Assembly: GCA_963402885.1 (NCBI GenBank)
Contig: OY727094.1
Span: 26,104,501-26,168,500 of the forward strand
Direction: 5' to 3'
Length of the DNA stretch: 64,000 nt
Source: Antedon bifida
Taxonomy: Eukaryota > Echinodermata > Crinoidea > Comatulida > Antedonidae
Part shown: one piece after another, positions 63,931 through 64,000 of the stretch
Numbering within the stretch: position 1 is the first letter of the stretch
How the letters are laid out: every line of letters starts with the position of its first letter
Notes under the pieces: model-generated
The model's database searches: none
The model's input: the letters and a program-made list of their open reading frames with translations, nothing else
Told to the model about the DNA's origin: nothing
Made by a program: the position numbers and the translations under genes

Positions 63931-64000
63931 TCGCAACAGACATCAAACATCATATAATTAGTATACTAACTTAAAAACAGTGTAACAATAGTGCCCACAG

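Overview
The window is intron-containing, AT-rich nuclear DNA of an invertebrate animal. Exons are short and bounded by GT/AG sites, and introns and spacers are full of small inverted-repeat transposons. Protein matches are from memory only. The G-beta protein reads like an invertebrate GNB1, and the palindrome TAGGCCTA is frequent, as in many marine deuterostomes. My guess is an echinoderm-like animal; the sequence does not prove this.

Layout. 1-4.3 kb: an AT-rich spacer, then an intronless minus-strand cyclin-box gene (2826-4304) that looks like a retroposed copy, with a poly(A) signal and an A-tract at its 3' end. 4.7-4.95 kb: a Myb/SANT-like exon fragment. 6.2-8.7 kb: a predicted three-exon microprotein with one membrane segment. 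11.1-20.8 kb: a complete 14-exon ATAD3 gene (minus strand, 594 aa). 21-27 kb: a repeat-dense spacer with a 1-kb foldback element built from 21-bp repeats. 27.3-33.2 kb: a complete 8-exon CARD caspase (plus strand, 460 aa). 33.2-39.3 kb: the spacer between two convergent genes. 39.3-56.9 kb: a complete G-protein beta-subunit gene (minus strand, 341 aa) with a non-coding 5' exon. 57-62.8 kb: spacer. 62.8-63.6 kb: the last two exons of an unrecognised minus-strand gene. 63.6 kb: a 5S-rRNA-derived sequence lying in that gene.

The three main genes are ordinary housekeeping or signalling genes: a mitochondrial AAA+ ATPase, an apoptotic protease and a heterotrimeric G-protein subunit. ATAD3 and the caspase are head to head, about 6.5 kb apart; the caspase and G-beta are tail to tail. 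Nothing suggests an operon or shared pathway.

The unusual content is in the mobile DNA. Two tiny perfect palindromes share the ends CAGGGAGATGTA and sit inside 7-8 bp target duplications, like transposons reduced to their two ends. A foldback has 12- and 14-copy arms whose length difference is two repeat units. A 1.6-kb inverted-repeat element lies inside a MITE whose other copies supply the empty site. An ATAD3 intron holds three copies of half an exon, joined to sequence also found inside that same 1.6-kb element.
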